A stretch of DNA of 7,480 bases, taken from the NCBI GenBank assembly GCA_002482865.1, contig DLGU01000093.1, forward strand, positions 1 to 7,480. Reading direction: 5' to 3'. Shown piece after piece: positions 5,084 to 7,480 of the stretch. A program made the translations under genes and the position numbers. The notes below the pieces were generated by a model. That model did no database searches and had not been told where the DNA came from. It saw nothing but the letters and a program-made list of their open reading frames with translations. Within the stretch, counting starts at the first letter, position 1; the number at the start of each line of letters is the position of its first letter. Source of the stretch: Porphyrobacter sp. UBA7686 (GTDB lineage: Bacteria; Pseudomonadota; Alphaproteobacteria; Sphingomonadales; Sphingomonadaceae).

Positions 5084-5707
5084 ATGTTCACCGGCATCGT
5101 CACCGCCATTGGCACCATCGCCGCCGCCGAACAGCGCGGCGATCTGCGGCTGAAGATCACCGCCCCGCTCGATCCTGCTCGGATCGACATCGGCGCGTCG
5201 ATCGCGTGTTCGGGCGTGTGTCTGACCGTGGTGGAACGCGGCGGAACGGCGGGCGATGCCTGGTTCGATGTCGATCTGTCGGGCGAAACCGTCAGCCGCA
5301 CGGTGCCGGGCATGTGGAACGCGGGCGCGCTCCTCAACCTCGAACCCTCGCTCCGGCTCGGGGACGAGCTGGGCGGCCATATCGTGACCGGCCATGTCGA
5401 TTCGGTTGGCGAGGTGGTGAAGGTCTCGCAAGATGGCGGCAGCTGGCGGATCGCGATCCGCGCGCGGGCCGATATGTCGCCCTTCATTGCGGAAAAGGGC
5501 TCGATCACGGTCAACGGCGTGTCGCTGACCGTCAACGACGTGCGCGACCGGCCCGATGGCACCTGCGATTTCCTGCTCAACATCATCCCCCACACCGCTG
5601 CAGTCACGACGCTAGGCACGCTGACCGAGGGCGACCGGGTCAATCTCGAGATCGATGTGCTGGCGCGTTACCTCAAGCGGATGCAGAGCCTCGCCGCAGC
5701 GCGGTAA
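5084..5707 (+). CDS. ribE: Riboflavin synthase, alpha-chain type
   Basis: The enzyme converts two molecules of 6,7-dimethyl-8-ribityllumazine into riboflavin and a pyrimidine, in the cytoplasm, as a homotrimer. The 207-residue protein shows the internal duplication of lumazine-binding barrels. The N-terminal domain starts MFTGIVTAIG and has CSGVCLTVV (42-50). The second starts GGHIVTGHVDSVG (97-109) and has VNGVSLTVND (143-152). The MFTGIV start is the family signature, and a good Shine-Dalgarno (AAGGA) is present. A longer frame from 4943 lies inside ribD and is not real. Length and motifs are normal. It sits 10 bases after ribD; lumazine synthase (ribH) and ribBA are not in the window. It ends 14 bases from the stop of the convergent BLUF gene, whose cofactor FAD derives from this pathway. 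I see no FMN riboswitch in front of ribD. Confidence 0.96.
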   Translation: MFTGIVTAIGTIAAAEQRGDLRLKITAPLDPARIDIGASIACSGVCLTVVERGGTAGDAWFDVDLSGETVSRTVPGMWNAGALLNLEPSLRLGDELGGHIVTGHVDSVGEVVKVSQDGGSWRIAIRARADMSPFIAEKGSITVNGVSLTVNDVRDRPDGTCDFLLNIIPHTAAVTTLGTLTEGDRVNLEIDVLARYLKRMQSLAAAR

Positions 5708-5721
5708 GCAGCGGGCGGAAA

Positions 5722-6120
5722 TCAGCCCGGATTGGCAGCGGCAAGCCGGACAAACGGCGCGCGTAGTTCTTCGGGGCTGGCTGTCTCAAGCGCGCCCTTG
5801 ACCACATCCTGCGCCGACCAGAACTGTGAGGGCGCAGTATCGTCGAGCATCGCCCAGTTGGGAAACAACCGTTCGCCCATGGCTTCGGTCAGCAGCAGCC
5901 GCACATCGAAATGGCGATCATCCGCCTCGATCTGCGCATAAAGCGCGTCGATCGCCTCGCCCGGCCCCTCGATCAGCTGGAGATAGAGATCATGCCGGCA
6001 GACCAGCGCCCCGGTGATGCCGAGGCGCGGATTGTTGCGCCGCGCGGCTGACAGAATGCCCGCCAGTATGGCGGTATCGAAGCCGAACGGCTGCGAGCGG
6101 TAGATGATACGCTTTTCGAT
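5722..6120 (-). CDS. Short BLUF-domain blue-light sensor (no canonical start codon)
   Basis: Reading the minus strand from 6120 gives 132 codons that match the BLUF fold from end to end: KRIIYRSQPF (3-12), ARRNNPRLGITGALV (26-40), DLYLQLIEGPGEAIDALYAQ (44-63), DDRHFDVRLL (67-76) and ERLFPNWAM (83-91). The key photocycle residues are present: Tyr7, Asn30, Gln48, Trp89 and Met91. BLUF domains bind FAD and signal through Gln/Tyr hydrogen-bond switching. There is only a 30- to 40-residue helical tail and no output domain, so it probably acts by protein-protein contact. No ATG, GTG or TTG lies in frame before residue 73 (GTG at 5904-5902, which would lose most of the domain). The best start is ATC at 6120-6118, with GGGAG at 6131-6127 six bases upstream. 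The true start is uncertain, and the gene may have lost its ATG. Confidence 0.82.
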   Translation of the reverse strand: MEKRIIYRSQPFGFDTAILAGILSAARRNNPRLGITGALVCRHDLYLQLIEGPGEAIDALYAQIEADDRHFDVRLLLTEAMGERLFPNWAMLDDTAPSQFWSAQDVVKGALETASPEELRAPFVRLAAANPG

Positions 6121-6126
6121 TGGAGG

Positions 6127-6131
6127 CTCCC
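6127..6131 (-). promoter_or_regulatory. Shine-Dalgarno-like GGGAG before the BLUF gene
   Basis: On the minus strand GGGAG ends six bases before the ATC at 6120. This is normal spacing for initiation and supports that codon as the start position even though it is not a standard start. The 99-bp stretch between the GNAT stop and the BLUF start holds nothing else I can identify. Confidence 0.4.
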
Positions 6132-6219
6132 ACGGGCGTGTGTTGGCGGGGAGACTACGCCAAAGCGGGTTCGGGCGATAGCGGGGTGTTTGCCCGTTCG
6201 CCGCAATCCCAGACTACCG

Positions 6220-6774
6220 CTACGCCTTGCGTGCCAGCGGCCCCTGCGCGAACTGCTCGCGCGTGATGACATAGGTCAGATGCGGGATCACCGCGCCGCC
6301 CGCCATGATCCGCTCCTCGCGGCGGTCGGTCAGGCGGGCGCCGATCTTTTCCAGTGCGCGGCGCGAGCGGGTGTTGCTCTCACCGACGAGGAAGCGGCAT
6401 TCGGCCACGCTCCCCAGCGCATGGGCCAGCATCAGCCGCTTCATCTCATGGTTGTGCACCCCGCCCCAGACCGAGCGCGCCAGAAACGTCCACCCGATCT
6501 CGACCGAGCCGCCGTCCGCTTCGTCCAGCCCCTGATAGCGCGAGGAACCAATCACCGCGCCGCTCGCCACATCAATCGCGATCAGCGCGCCCGCGTTGGC
6601 CAAGGCATCATCGAAGAACGCCCGGAACACCCGTTCCTGCCAGCGGTCATGCGCCGGGTGCTGCTCCCAGATCAGCGGGTCGGATGCGACCGCGAACAGC
6701 GCATCCCAATCATGGCTGCGTAAGGGCCGCAGCCGGACATGCTCGCCTTCGAGCACGGGCTGACGGTCAAGCAC
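6220..6774 (-). CDS. GNAT-family N-acetyltransferase (RimJ/RimL-like)
   Basis: The 184-residue protein has the layout of RimJ/RimL-type acetyltransferases, which move an acetyl group from acetyl-CoA to an amine. It starts with LEGEHVRLRPLRSHDWDALF (8-27) and continues with VIGSSRY (74-80) and VEIGWTFLARSVWGGVHNHE (91-110), which includes the beta4 strand and the acetyl-CoA loop. MKRLMLAHAL (111-120) and VGESNTRSRRALEKIGA (130-146) follow, the latter being the classic motif B with 'N.RS.RALEKIG'. The substrate cannot be told from the sequence. The start is GTG 6774-6772, supported by GAGGG overlapping the TGA of the upstream aminotransferase gene with 7 bases of spacing, so the two are co-transcribed. 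The frame ends TAG-CGG-TAG, and the BLUF frame continues in the same phase 31 codons later. Confidence 0.92.
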   Translation of the reverse strand: MLDRQPVLEGEHVRLRPLRSHDWDALFAVASDPLIWEQHPAHDRWQERVFRAFFDDALANAGALIAIDVASGAVIGSSRYQGLDEADGGSVEIGWTFLARSVWGGVHNHEMKRLMLAHALGSVAECRFLVGESNTRSRRALEKIGARLTDRREERIMAGGAVIPHLTYVITREQFAQGPLARKA

Positions 6775-6784
6775 GCAGTCGCCC

Positions 6785-7480
6785 TCAGCCCGCGACCGCC
6801 GCGAGGGCAGCGATGAACTTGGGCAGGTTGCCCTGTGTCAGCCCGGCAATGTTGATCCGGCCCGACGCGGCCATGTAGATGCCGTGCTCTTCGCGAAGCT
6901 GCGCGACTTCCTCCTTGGTGACGGGGAGCATCGAGAACAGGCCGTTCTGGTGCGCCAGCGGCGTCAGGTCGATCCGCCCTGCCGTGCCGGCCTTGGCGAG
7001 CGCATCGCGCACGCCGCGCATCCGGGCGCGCATATCGTCAAGCTCGGCCAGCCATTGTGCGGTCATGTCGGGATCGCGCAGGATGATCCGCACCGCCGCA
7101 CCGCCGTGATCGGGCGGCATCGACCAACCCGCACGGGCCAGCGCATTAGCGTTGGAGAAGGCGGTGTCGAGCGCGCCCTGATCCTGAGCCATCACATAGA
7201 ACGCACCCACGCGGTCACGATACTGGCCGAAGTTCTTGTCGCAGCTGTAGGCGATAAAGGCTTCCGGCACAGCGGCGAGCACGGCGCGCATCCCGGCGGC
7301 GTCCTCCTCCATCCCGTGGCCGAGGCCCTGATAGGCGGAATCGATGATCGGGAAGGTGCCGCTGGTGGCGAAGGCCTCGGCGATCGCGGCCCATTGCTCA
7401 GCGGTGTAATCGATCCCGGTCGGGTTGTGGCAGCAGGCGTGCAGCAGCACCGCCTCGTCCGAACCCGCACCATTGATCGC
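6785..7480 (-). CDS. Class I aminotransferase (aspartate/aromatic type), C-terminal part, 5' end outside the window
   Basis: The visible 231 residues are the second half or more of an aspartate/aromatic amino acid aminotransferase. These are PLP-dependent cytoplasmic dimers that move amino groups between amino acids and 2-oxoacids. The segment has HACCHNPTG with the PLP-contacting Asn (visible residue 19), IIDSAYQG (Asp47, Tyr50) and SCDKNFGQYRDRVGAFYV with the Schiff-base Lys82 and phosphate-binding Arg90. SMPPDHGGAAV (120-130) and the substrate-carboxylate Arg208 in ASGRINIAGL follow. All catalytic residues expected in this part are present. The frame is open to the window edge, so the real start lies beyond 7480; a GTG at 7450 is an internal Val codon. 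Whether it prefers aspartate or aromatic substrates cannot be decided here. It is followed by the GNAT gene after 10 bases. Confidence 0.94.
   Translation of the reverse strand, partial: AINGAGSDEAVLLHACCHNPTGIDYTAEQWAAIAEAFATSGTFPIIDSAYQGLGHGMEEDAAGMRAVLAAVPEAFIAYSCDKNFGQYRDRVGAFYVMAQDQGALDTAFSNANALARAGWSMPPDHGGAAVRIILRDPDMTAQWLAELDDMRARMRGVRDALAKAGTAGRIDLTPLAHQNGLFSMLPVTKEEVAQLREEHGIYMAASGRINIAGLTQGNLPKFIAALAAVAG

Noticed and set aside
1..7480. tRNA, rRNA, CRISPR, insertion sequences, integrases or toxin-antitoxin genes
   Set aside because: None was seen by eye. All long open stretches are explained by the listed genes, and composition looks even across the window.

Overview
The window is high-GC, tightly packed bacterial chromosome with ordinary core genes and no mobile elements. 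The gene set (COQ9-family protein, lipoprotein SCO, compact RibD with the long cytidine-deaminase Cys spacing, BLUF photoreceptor, SCDKNFG-type aminotransferase) and the composition suggest an alphaproteobacterium, most likely Sphingomonadales near Erythrobacter/Porphyrobacter. The family-level placement is an inference from protein style, not from a search.

Left part, minus strand (1-1676): the 5' part of ssb runs off the left edge. Upstream of it lies a 164-bp non-coding gap. Next come a COQ9-family gene and an exported ankyrin-repeat gene, which are translationally coupled: the ankyrin stop and the COQ9 ATG are one base apart. A short divergent intergenic region (1677-1784) with a perfect dyad separates these from the plus-strand genes.

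Middle, plus strand (1785-5707): an SCO/SenC copper-chaperone lipoprotein, a YcgN-type (UPF0260) CxxCxxCC protein and a YgjP-type zinc metalloprotease overlap end to start and look like one operon. A small hairpin and then a well-spaced sigma70-type promoter (TTGGCG-N17-TATATT) follow. The promoter sits so close to the next ATG that the mRNA should be leaderless. That gene encodes a one-pass membrane protein with a charged, Ala/Glu-rich tail. Behind it are ribD and ribE (riboflavin synthase), so the FMN/FAD precursor pathway is partly encoded here.

Right part, minus strand (5722-7480): a class I aminotransferase (5' end outside the window), a GNAT acetyltransferase and a short BLUF blue-light sensor that binds FAD. 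The BLUF reading frame has no ATG, GTG or TTG before the conserved domain. The best-placed start is an ATC with a Shine-Dalgarno-like GGGAG six bases upstream. The same frame runs, interrupted only by two TAG codons, from the GNAT gene. This is the most unusual thing in the window. It may be non-canonical initiation, start-codon loss, or a sequence error.

I found no clearly new multi-gene system. The points most worth checking are the BLUF start, the leaderless promoter, the COQ9/ankyrin coupling and the dyads upstream of ssb and the ankyrin gene.
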